From: Caldifarciminota bacterium
Lineage (GTDB): Bacteria; WOR-3; Hydrothermia; UBA1063; CAJXJZ01
Assembly: GCA_027073945.1 (NCBI GenBank)
Contig: JALTEL010000139.1
Location: forward strand, 1 to 10,399
Direction of reading: 5' to 3'
DNA length: 10,399 nucleotides
The notes beneath the pieces are model-generated. The model was given only the letters and a program-made list of their open reading frames with translations, was not told the DNA's origin and did not search any database. This document shows, one piece after another, positions 1-6,009 of this stretch (the first letter of the stretch is position 1; each line of letters starts with the position of its first letter). A program made the translations under genes and the position numbers.

Positions 1-19
1 TATATACAACAAATCAGCA

Positions 20-484
20 TCAGTTTAACGTATCAGAAACATATTCACAGACTTTTTTCAGAAATCTGCTGTCTTGCTCTGAAAAGGCATTTCTTGTGTG
101 GGAATCTATATCAAGCTCCCCTAAAAATTTTTTGTGCTTTAAAATTGGAACGACAATCTCGGATTTTACTTGCGCACTGCAAGAGAGATAGTTAGTTTCT
201 TTGAGTACATCTTCCACTATAAATATCTTTTTGGTATAAGCGGCCTGCCCGCATATACCCTGTCCGAATTTTATTTTCACATGAACAGTGGGCTCACCCA
301 CAAACGGCCCGAGCAAAAGATAATTCTGCTCGTTTTTGTCCGGGAAATAGAACCCCACCCAGTTGTAATAAGGGATATTGTCATAAAGTAATTGACATAT
401 AGATTGCAGCCTGTTTTTGGAGGACTCGTTTCTATTTACAATTTTTTTGATTTTTGTCAGCAGAATATCAAATTGCTTATCCAT
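20..484 (-). CDS. GAF-domain protein, free methionine-(R)-sulfoxide reductase (fRMsr/MsrC) family
   Basis: Single GAF domain of 154 residues from the ATG at 484 (166 if the GTG at 520 is used). Family hallmarks in order are the aromatic NWVGFYF segment, LLGPFVGEP, GQGICGQAA, NYLSCSAQVKSEIVVPI and GELDID. In the fRMsr family this fold reduces free Met-R-sulfoxide in the cytoplasm. From memory of the E. coli enzyme, catalytic Cys118 and resolving Cys94 match the LSC and ICG cysteines here, but the position of E. coli Cys84 is His (TVHVKI). The enzymatic role is therefore likely but not certain; a ligand-sensing GAF protein is the alternative. I prefer the ATG start because a good promoter (TTGTGA, 17 bases, TATAAT) lies so that its -35 overlaps the GTG, and neither start has a Shine-Dalgarno. 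It is transcribed divergently from the TPR lipoprotein gene. Confidence 0.85.
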   Translation of the reverse strand: MDKQFDILLTKIKKIVNRNESSKNRLQSICQLLYDNIPYYNWVGFYFPDKNEQNYLLLGPFVGEPTVHVKIKFGQGICGQAAYTKKIFIVEDVLKETNYLSCSAQVKSEIVVPILKHKKFLGELDIDSHTRNAFSEQDSRFLKKVCEYVSDTLN

Positions 485-493
485 ACTATTTAA

Positions 494-522
494 ATTATAA
501 AGTTGATTATTTGAATTCACAA
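494..522 (-). promoter_or_regulatory. sigma70-type promoter of the GAF gene, near-leaderless
   Basis: Read on the minus strand: -35 TTGTGA (522-517), a 17-base spacer, and -10 TATAAT (499-494). A start point 7 bases downstream of the -10 falls at 487, three bases before the ATG at 484-482. The -10 is a perfect consensus and the spacing is ideal. However, the region is very A+T-rich, so chance matches are possible, and no transcript data are available. Confidence 0.5.
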
Positions 523-539
523 ATTGGATTTATGAAATA

Positions 540-563
540 ATTATCGCTTGCCAGTAAGATAAT
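540..563. repeat. imperfect inverted repeat in the divergent intergenic region
   Basis: ATTATC at 540-545 is repeated inverted as GATAAT at 558-563. As a hairpin the arms extend with CTT/AAG around a six-base loop after a two-base bulge. It sits between the two divergent promoters, upstream of the GAF-gene -35, so an operator is possible. The arms are A+T-rich and the match may be chance. Confidence 0.25.
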
Positions 564-605
564 ATGCACATTTTATTAAAAAATCCTCTAAAAAGAAGCA
601 TTTGT

Positions 606-634
606 TTGATGGTACAGCCCCTCTGGTTTAAAAT
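606..634 (+). promoter_or_regulatory. sigma70-type promoter of the TPR-lipoprotein/argF/pncA operon
   Basis: -35 TTGATG (606-611), a 17-base spacer, and -10 TAAAAT (629-634), ending about 20 bases before the GTG start. The -35 matches the consensus at four of six positions. A start point near 641 would leave just enough leader for the Shine-Dalgarno at 642-650. Confidence 0.5.
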
Positions 635-641
635 ATACACC

Positions 642-650
642 AAAAGGAGG
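642..650 (+). promoter_or_regulatory. ribosome binding site fixing a GTG start
   Basis: AAAAGGAGG lies five bases before the GTG at 656. It decides the start: the ATG two bases earlier (654) runs straight into TGA, and the lipoprotein signal begins exactly at this GTG. Confidence 0.8.
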
Positions 651-655
651 ATAAT

Positions 656-1714
656 GTGAAAAAGATACTGGTGGCAATAACCCTAAGTGCTATAACGGTA
701 ATGCTGAGCGGATGCTCGAGCACATCACCTTATAAGCATAGCGTAATAATATACATCCAGCAAAAAATATGGGATAAAGCAGTGAACAACGGCATGCAAT
801 GGATAAAGGCAGAGCCTAATAATTCCGAATCTCACTACTGGCTTGGAATAGCTTATGCGGGGAAAGGGCTATATGTAAAAAGTGCGGAGCAGTTAAAACT
901 GTCCTATGAACTTGACACAACCGGTGTAATCAGAGGGAAAATGGGGCACAATGAAGCGCTTGTTTTTATGAATGCGGGAAAGAAATTGTATTCAAAAGAT
1001 AAGAACCTTGCCATGTCTTACTTCAAAATGGCTTCCAAATTGGAGCCAAAAAATGTTCAGACTCTTTTATCCATAGCTACAATATATCTGCAAGAGGGTA
1101 AGTTTGACAGTGCTCTTGTATACACGAACAAATCTCTTGCAATTGACAGCGAAAAGCCATTGCCTCATACATATCTTGCGACCATATACGATACTCTCGG
1201 TGTACATAGAAAGGACAGTAGCGCTATTTATTTCGGTCTTGCATCGTCGGAATTGCATAAATTTGTGGAACTCAGTACTGATAAGAAAAAGGGGTATATT
1301 AAACTCGGTGGTTTTTATCTTGACCATTTTCGCTTAAACAAAACATATCTGGATACCTCAATTATTTATTATAAAAAGGCAATAGCTCTGGATTCCACAG
1401 ATATTGATGTATGGTTCAATCTTGGCATTGCTTACAATAATAACAGAGATTATAAAGGTGCTGCTTATTGCTTTGGTAAGTACCTGAAATTGCATCCGGA
1501 AGATACTGATGCTCTTGAACTTTACGCAATGGCACTGTATCAGAACAAAGATTATAAAGATGCGGCCAATGCCTATGAAAAGCTCATAAACTTTGAACCT
1601 AATACTGCCGATTATTATATTATACTGGCCGGTATTTACAACAGCCTTCACAACAGCAAGAAAGCTAACAAATACCTTAAGATATATAAACAACTGCAAA
1701 ACAAAAGTAATTGA
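656..1714 (+). CDS. TPR-repeat lipoprotein
   Basis: 352 residues. It opens with a lipoprotein signal peptide: KK, a hydrophobic run, and the lipobox LSGC with Cys20 as the expected lipidated residue. The rest is a tetratricopeptide-repeat solenoid, roughly seven to eight units. The clearest are near residues 60-90 (HYWLGIAYAGKG), 134-167 (LLSIATIYLQEGKFDSAL), 250-283 (VWFNLGIAYNNNRDYKGAA), 285-316 (LELYAMALYQNKDYKDAA) and 319-347. Such proteins sit in the periplasm anchored to a membrane and act as protein-interaction scaffolds; no catalytic domain is seen, so no specific role can be named. It is the first gene of the operon, starting with GTG behind a strong Shine-Dalgarno. Its TGA stop lies inside the Shine-Dalgarno region of argF, so translation of the two is probably linked. 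Confidence 0.85.
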   Translation: MKKILVAITLSAITVMLSGCSSTSPYKHSVIIYIQQKIWDKAVNNGMQWIKAEPNNSESHYWLGIAYAGKGLYVKSAEQLKLSYELDTTGVIRGKMGHNEALVFMNAGKKLYSKDKNLAMSYFKMASKLEPKNVQTLLSIATIYLQEGKFDSALVYTNKSLAIDSEKPLPHTYLATIYDTLGVHRKDSSAIYFGLASSELHKFVELSTDKKKGYIKLGGFYLDHFRLNKTYLDTSIIYYKKAIALDSTDIDVWFNLGIAYNNNRDYKGAAYCFGKYLKLHPEDTDALELYAMALYQNKDYKDAANAYEKLINFEPNTADYYIILAGIYNSLHNSKKANKYLKIYKQLQNKSN

Positions 1715-1723
1715 GGAGGTAAA

Positions 1724-2626
1724 ATGGAAAAGGATTTCCTGTCTATTTTTGACCTCAGTAAGGAAGAATTTAAGGATTTAATCAACATTGCAATAAAGTT
1801 TAAGAAGGGTGCAATAAAAGAGAAAGTGCTTGCGAATAAAATGATTCCTTTGATATTTGAGAAGCCTTCTTTGAGGACGCGTGTGACTTTTGAACGAGCA
1901 GTTTATGATCTTGGTGGTAAAACAGTGTACCTTGCACCTGCAGATATTCAGCTTGGTAAACGTGAGGCAGTGAAAGATGTAGCTAAGAATCTGGAAAGAT
2001 GGGTCGACGGGATAGTGGCCAGGGTTTTCTCGCATAATTCACTTGTAGAAATGGCTCTTAATACCAGAGTGCCTATTGTCAATGCGCTGTCGGATATTGA
2101 GCATCCGTGTCAGATACTTGCGGATTACATGACTATGTATGAAAAATCGGGTAAGTTTGAAGTTAATCTTGCATTCATAGGTGATGGAAACAATGTCTCA
2201 AATTCTTTACTTGCAGCAACAGCGGTCCTGGGTGGCAAATTTACCATAGCATGTCCAAGTGGATACGAGCCGAACGGAATGATAATAAAAAAGGCTCAGG
2301 ATATTGGTGGCAACATTAATATAGTCAGAGATCCCTTTGAAGCCGTGAAAGATGCAGACTTTATTTATACGGACGTATGGGCATCAATGGGGCAGGAGAG
2401 TGAAAAGGCCTTGAGGGCCAGGATTTTTGCAAAATATCAGGTTAATAAAGAACTCATGGAAAAAGCGCCCTCTCATGCGCTTGTTCTGCATTGCCTGCCT
2501 GCGCACAGGGGAGAAGAAATAACAGACGAGGTTCTTGACAGCAGCAAGTCAGTAGTGCTTGATGAAGCTGAGAATAGACTTCATACGGAAAAGGCTGTAC
2601 TTCACAATATTTTTAGCAGGAGTTAG
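1724..2626 (+). CDS. argF: ornithine carbamoyltransferase
   Basis: 300 residues, full length for the family (EC 2.1.3.3), which makes citrulline from ornithine and carbamoyl phosphate in arginine synthesis. Carbamoyl-phosphate site: EKPSLRTRVTFE (residues 47-57; the usual STRTR is SLRTR here, a variant I recall from other bacterial OTCs). Further motifs are ARVFSH (99-104), EHPCQILADY (126-135), FIGDGNNVSNSL (151-162), the SMG loop DVWASMGQE (217-225) and the ornithine-binding HCLPAHRGEEI (256-266). HCLPAHRGEE and DVWASMG point to true ornithine as substrate rather than the acetyl- or succinylornithine of the variant transcarbamylases. GAGGAGGT at 1713-1720 is a strong Shine-Dalgarno overlapping the upstream stop codon. 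No other arg gene is in the window, so it sits apart from a pathway operon. Sure of the family. Confidence 0.96.
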   Translation: MEKDFLSIFDLSKEEFKDLINIAIKFKKGAIKEKVLANKMIPLIFEKPSLRTRVTFERAVYDLGGKTVYLAPADIQLGKREAVKDVAKNLERWVDGIVARVFSHNSLVEMALNTRVPIVNALSDIEHPCQILADYMTMYEKSGKFEVNLAFIGDGNNVSNSLLAATAVLGGKFTIACPSGYEPNGMIIKKAQDIGGNINIVRDPFEAVKDADFIYTDVWASMGQESEKALRARIFAKYQVNKELMEKAPSHALVLHCLPAHRGEEITDEVLDSSKSVVLDEAENRLHTEKAVLHNIFSRS

Positions 2627-2646
2627 TTGAAAGGGTCTCTAATATC

Positions 2647-3228
2647 TTGAAAATAAAACTGACCAAGGGAGATGTTCTTCTTATTGTTGATGTACAGAAT
2701 GATTTTTTGCCCGGAGGAGCGCTTCCCGTACCTTCAGGAGATATTATTGTTCCTGTTATAAACAGGTATATAAGAAAATTTGTTGACCTGAATTTACCTG
2801 TTGTAGCATCAAGGGATTGGCACCCACAGAATCATGTATCTTTTAAAGAGAATGGTGGAATATGGCCGCCTCATTGTGTTCAGGGTACAAAGGGCGCTGA
2901 ATTCAATAAAGAACTGGAATTGCCCGATAATGTGTTTGTGGTGTCAAAAGCAACAGAGCAAAATAAGGATGCTTATTCTGCTTTCGATGGGACATCCATT
3001 CCAGGCTATCTTCAGAAAAAAGGCGCAAGGCGTATATTTGTTTGTGGTCTTGCTACGGATTACTGTGTGAAAGCCACTGTCCTGGATGCACTAAAAGCGG
3101 GATTCTGCACGGTATTCTTAAGGGATGCCTCTATGCCTGTAAATGTGAATGCTGGTGACGGAGATGCTGCTATCAGTGAAATGTTATCAAACGGTTGTAT
3201 TCTCGCTGCATTTTCAGATATAGAATAA
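2647..3228 (+). CDS. pncA: nicotinamidase (isochorismatase-like cysteine hydrolase)
   Basis: 193 residues, usual length. It converts nicotinamide to nicotinate and ammonia for NAD salvage in the cytoplasm. The Asp-Lys-Cys triad is complete: D15 in VDVQNDFLPGGAL, K101 in VVSKATEQNKDAYSAFDGT, and C140 in CGLATDYCVKATVLDA. The metal-site residues are D57, H59 and H63 in SRDWHPQNHVSF, followed by WPPHCVQGT (73-81) typical of nicotinamidases rather than isochorismatases. The start is TTG: there is no in-frame ATG or GTG before the D15 strand, and GAAAGGGT at 2629-2636 lies about ten bases upstream. It follows argF by 20 bases and closes the first operon. A rare start plus a modest ribosome site suggests lower translation than argF. 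Confidence 0.94.
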   Translation: MKIKLTKGDVLLIVDVQNDFLPGGALPVPSGDIIVPVINRYIRKFVDLNLPVVASRDWHPQNHVSFKENGGIWPPHCVQGTKGAEFNKELELPDNVFVVSKATEQNKDAYSAFDGTSIPGYLQKKGARRIFVCGLATDYCVKATVLDALKAGFCTVFLRDASMPVNVNAGDGDAAISEMLSNGCILAAFSDIE

Positions 3229-3329
3229 ATAGAAAAAAGGAGTCTGTTTTTCAATTATTTGGCTCTTTTCAGAAGCATAGGGAGTAATATAGTTTGAGAG
3301 ATATATGTATAAGTAGTGCATTAATAGCC

Positions 3330-3348
3330 TGTAATATTGTAAATTACA
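3330..3348. promoter_or_regulatory. inverted repeat, possible operator upstream of the rlmI-led operon
   Basis: TGTAAT, seven bases, ATTACA: a perfect six-base inverted repeat about 25 bases upstream of the proposed -35. The position suits a regulator binding site, but I cannot match it to a known regulator and the arms are A+T-rich. The 3229-3405 gap otherwise holds no credible gene; an A/T-only hairpin at 3232-3252 is too weak to call a terminator. Confidence 0.25.
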
Positions 3349-3370
3349 CTTGCAATGTACAGTGCTTTTA

Positions 3371-3399
3371 TTGCTAATCTTTAAGTTTTGCTTTAAAAT
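3371..3399 (+). promoter_or_regulatory. promoter of the seven-gene operon, predicted leaderless
   Basis: TTGCTA (3371-3376), a 17-base spacer, and TAAAAT (3394-3399). The expected start point, seven bases after the -10, is 3406, which is the A of the rlmI ATG. There is no Shine-Dalgarno in front of that ATG, which agrees with a leaderless transcript. The T of the -10 begins an in-frame TAA, so no earlier start codon is possible. Confidence 0.45.
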
Positions 3400-3405
3400 T
3401 ATTAC

Positions 3406-4581
3406 ATGTTGAAAAAAGTTGTAGTCAAAGGTTCTGCCTCGAGATACGGCATGCACCCATGGATATATTCCGGGAACGTTATAAACACCAATGGGGCAAC
3501 AACAGGAGAACATGTTGTTGTTTATACCAGAAAGGGTGTGTTCCTCGGATCTGCTCTGTTCAATTCTGAATCCGATATTGCTATTAGATTCTATTCAAGA
3601 AAAAAAGAGCCCTTGGATTATTCTACCATAAAAGAGAGACTTTTTAATGCCGAGCAGTTGAGACGCTCCATGCATATTGATAATAATGCATACAGAGTTG
3701 TATTCAGTGAGTCGGATATGCTCCCGGGCCTGATTGTGGATAAATATGGGATGGGTTTTGTAATCCAGGTATCTTCAGCTGGTATGGAAAAGAGAAAAAG
3801 AGATATAATAAATGCAATAGTTGATTTGTTTAATCCGAATTTTATTTACGAGAAATCTTCTCTAAATGCGCGAACTCAGGAGGGAATGGAAAATTTAAAT
3901 GCATTAATTTACGGAGAATTCGAGGATGGAATAGAAGTCCTTATTAATGGAATTAAATTTCAATTGGATATAGAGAGGTCTCAGAAAACAGGGCTTTTCC
4001 TTGACCAATCCGAAAATTGGGATGCTATTGAGAAATATGCGGAGGAGAAGGACGTTCTTGATCTATATGCATACACGGGTGGGTTCACGCTTCATGCATT
4101 AAGAGGCAGAGCGCGAAGGGTATATGCTGTAGAACAGGACAAAAATGCATCTACAAAATTACTTGCCAATGTTAAGCTTAATAATTACAATGAAAAGAGG
4201 ATTATGCCGTTTACGGAAGATGTAGTGCAATTTTTGAGAGAATTTAAGTCTACTGGCCTGCTTTTTGATTTAATAGTAATTGATCCCCCTTCTTTTTCAA
4301 GAAGCAAAAAAACAAAAGAGCGTGGGATTTTTAAATACAGAGAAATTTTATCCAGTGCCCTCGTCTATTTGAAAAAGGGGGGTATGATTGCACTGTTTAG
4401 CTGTTCTTCGTATGTTAAAAGAGATGATCTTATTGGAGTAATAAGGTCAGCAAGTAGCGAAAAAGGGAGGGAATTTTTAATTGTTCGGGAAATGACACAG
4501 GCAAAAGACCACCCTGTGCCTGTGAACTTTCCTGAAAGCAAGTATTTAAATGGCTTTTTATTGAAGGAGAGAATAATATGA
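3406..4581 (+). CDS. rlmI: class I SAM-dependent rRNA methyltransferase, RlmI/PUA family (COG1092 type)
   Basis: 391 residues, close to E. coli RlmI (23S rRNA m5C1962 methyltransferase). Residues 1-70 form the PUA RNA-binding domain, with GMHPWIYSGNV (15-25) and a GVFLGSALFNSESDIAIRF strand pair. The linker region has the family signature VVFSESDMLPGLIVDKYG (98-115). The catalytic domain has QKTGLFLDQSENW (193-205), SAM motif I DLYAYTGGFTLHA (219-231), the acidic EQD (243-245), IDPPSF (292-297) and the FSCSSY cysteine (C333). It ends with DHPVPVNFPESKYLNGFLL. The exact target base cannot be read from sequence, since RlmI- and RlmK-like paralogues share these motifs. It leads the operon without a Shine-Dalgarno, and its TGA overlaps the fabD ATG (ATGA). 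Confidence 0.88.
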   Translation: MLKKVVVKGSASRYGMHPWIYSGNVINTNGATTGEHVVVYTRKGVFLGSALFNSESDIAIRFYSRKKEPLDYSTIKERLFNAEQLRRSMHIDNNAYRVVFSESDMLPGLIVDKYGMGFVIQVSSAGMEKRKRDIINAIVDLFNPNFIYEKSSLNARTQEGMENLNALIYGEFEDGIEVLINGIKFQLDIERSQKTGLFLDQSENWDAIEKYAEEKDVLDLYAYTGGFTLHALRGRARRVYAVEQDKNASTKLLANVKLNNYNEKRIMPFTEDVVQFLREFKSTGLLFDLIVIDPPSFSRSKKTKERGIFKYREILSSALVYLKKGGMIALFSCSSYVKRDDLIGVIRSASSEKGREFLIVREMTQAKDHPVPVNFPESKYLNGFLLKERII

Positions 4582-5504
4582 AGGAAAAAACAATACTTAT
4601 GTTCCCGGGACAGGGCTCCCAGTATGTAGGTATGGCACAGTCTCTGATAAAAAACAGTTATACAGCAAAAGAGATTTTCAGAAGTATCGAAGAAATTGCA
4701 CAGAGACCAGTAATATATGTTATGGAAAATGGGCCTTTTGAAAAGCTGTCCGATACTACCATTGCACAGCTTGCCATTCTGGGTCACAGTTATTCGGTTT
4801 ACAGAATAATGCAGGAAAAGGAGCAGGTAAACTACAGTGCAGTAATGGGACATAGCCTTGGAGAACTTACGGCTCTTTTGGTTGCCGGTGTATATAGTTT
4901 TGAGGATGCAGTAAGAATTGTGGCGAAAAGGGCCGAACTGATGGCAAAAGCTCAGAACGGCAGTATGTCCGCTGTTATAGGAATGTCCAGGAATGCGATT
5001 GAGGAAATTCTATCTGATTATATGAATGAGGTTGTTGTTGCCAATATAAATTCCCCCGAACAAATTGTTATTTCAGGAGGTTTATGGGCACTTGAGAGAG
5101 TGGAAAAGAAACTAAAGGAATATGGAGCAAAGAAGGTGATTCGGCTTGCTGTAAGCGGTGCATTTCACTCCCCGCTTATGTTTGAGGCTTCAAATGAATT
5201 TGAGAATTTTTTGAAAGACTTCAGTTTCAAAGACCCGGAAGTTCCTGTTATTACTAATGTTGAAGCAAAAAAGGTATATTTTGGTGATGAACTCAAGAAA
5301 GAACTTGTGAAACAACTTATTTCACCTGTAAGATGGCTTGATTCTGTCAATTATGCTTATGAAAAAATGAAGATTAAGAGATTTATAGAAATAGGTCCTA
5401 AAAATGTGTTAACCAGGCTTGTTAAAAGAACTATACGGGATGCAGAACGTGTAAACATTGATACTTATGAAGACATAACGGCTTATTATGAAGCTCATAG
5501 ATAG
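4578..5504 (+). CDS. fabD: malonyl-CoA:ACP transacylase
   Basis: 308 residues, family length. It loads malonyl from CoA onto acyl carrier protein for type II fatty-acid synthesis (EC 2.3.1.39). Motifs: FPGQGSQYVGM (9-19, oxyanion Gln12), GHSLGE (91-96, nucleophile Ser93), KRAELM (Arg118, malonate carboxylate binding), SGAFHSPLM (193-201, catalytic His197), QLISPVRW (Gln246 region) and FIEIGPKNVLTRLVKR (269-284). The start is firm: AAGGAGA at 4564-4570 is seven bases upstream, with the four-base ATGA overlap with rlmI. No fabH, fabG or acpP is beside it, which is unusual since fabD normally sits in a fab cluster. Its 3' end overlaps the Nudix gene by 17 bases. Confidence 0.96.
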   Translation: MKEKTILMFPGQGSQYVGMAQSLIKNSYTAKEIFRSIEEIAQRPVIYVMENGPFEKLSDTTIAQLAILGHSYSVYRIMQEKEQVNYSAVMGHSLGELTALLVAGVYSFEDAVRIVAKRAELMAKAQNGSMSAVIGMSRNAIEEILSDYMNEVVVANINSPEQIVISGGLWALERVEKKLKEYGAKKVIRLAVSGAFHSPLMFEASNEFENFLKDFSFKDPEVPVITNVEAKKVYFGDELKKELVKQLISPVRWLDSVNYAYEKMKIKRFIEIGPKNVLTRLVKRTIRDAERVNIDTYEDITAYYEAHR

Positions 5505-6009
5505 TTCTACGAAGTTCACTGGAAAGATATTTAAGTTGAATGTAGATACACTGGAGCATAATGGGCATGTATTTACAAGGGAGTATATTTCATACAGAGG
5601 GGCTGTGACTGCAATACCCGTTCTTGATAAACAAATTGTATTTGTTAAACAATACAGACACCCTGCAGGTGCTGAACTGCTTGAATTACCAGCGGGTAAA
5701 TTGGAAAATCATGAAGAGCCCCTTGCCTGTATGAACAGAGAGTTACAGGAAGAAATAGGATTCAAATCAAATAAAATCAGAGAGATTTCCGAGTTTTATA
5801 CGGCACCGGGTTATTCTACGGAATATATGTATCTGTTTATGGCAGAGGAGTTAGAGCCCAGTAAGCTCCCGGAGGATAGGGATGAGTTTCTCACTGTAGT
5901 TCCGATTGATATATTTAGAGTAAAGAAAATGTTGAAGCAAGGTTTGTTCAAGGATGCTAAAACCATTATTGGTCTACTTTACTTTTTCTCTTATCTGGAC
6001 CACGAATAA
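5488..6009 (+). CDS. Nudix hydrolase, ADP-ribose pyrophosphatase type
   Basis: 173 residues. The Nudix box is perfect at residues 70-92: G, five residues, E, seven residues, then RELQEEIGF. Flanking features are those of ADP-ribose pyrophosphatases (NudF-like): TREYISYRGAVTAIPVL, VFVKQYRHPAGAELLELPAG before the box, and FYTAPGYSTE about ten residues after it. The family cleaves ADP-ribose to AMP and ribose-5-phosphate, using Mg2+ bound by the box glutamates. The substrate is inferred, as other sugar-nucleotide Nudix enzymes look similar. It starts inside fabD (17-base overlap) with no clear Shine-Dalgarno, so it relies on coupling. Its last 56 bases are shared in another frame with the next gene. 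With pncA upstream, it hints at NAD/ADP-ribose recycling, although the two lie in separate operons. Confidence 0.92.
   Translation: MKLIDSSTKFTGKIFKLNVDTLEHNGHVFTREYISYRGAVTAIPVLDKQIVFVKQYRHPAGAELLELPAGKLENHEEPLACMNRELQEEIGFKSNKIREISEFYTAPGYSTEYMYLFMAEELEPSKLPEDRDEFLTVVPIDIFRVKKMLKQGLFKDAKTIIGLLYFFSYLDHE

Noticed and set aside
47..53. Loss of the canonical STRTR motif in ArgF (reads SLRTR) as a sign of inactivity
   Set aside because: All other substrate-binding motifs are intact and I recall SLRTR in other bacterial carbamoyltransferases. Coordinates here are residue numbers in ArgF (gene at 1724-2626).
170..391. 73-codon plus-strand open frame opposite the GAF gene
   Set aside because: It overlaps the conserved core of the GAF domain and has no ribosome site or family motif.
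1358..1699. 113-codon minus-strand open frame, hydrophobic in translation
   Set aside because: It is antisense to the TPR repeats; the Ile/Val/Phe richness comes from reversed A+T-rich codons, and there is no family signal.
3232..3252. GAAAAA...TTTTTC hairpin just after pncA, considered as a terminator
   Set aside because: The stem is almost all A:T with a nine-base loop, so it is too weak; the downstream T-run is part of the stem.
3229..3405. Possible small gene in the gap (AAAAAAGGAG at 3233-3242 resembles a ribosome site)
   Set aside because: The nearest start codons give only a few to about a dozen codons before a stop, and spacing to the site is poor.
4365..4853. 162-codon open frame on the minus strand across the rlmI/fabD junction
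   Set aside because: It lies opposite two strongly supported genes, its translation is Cys/Tyr/Phe-rich without recognisable motifs, and it is best explained as a shadow of their codon use.
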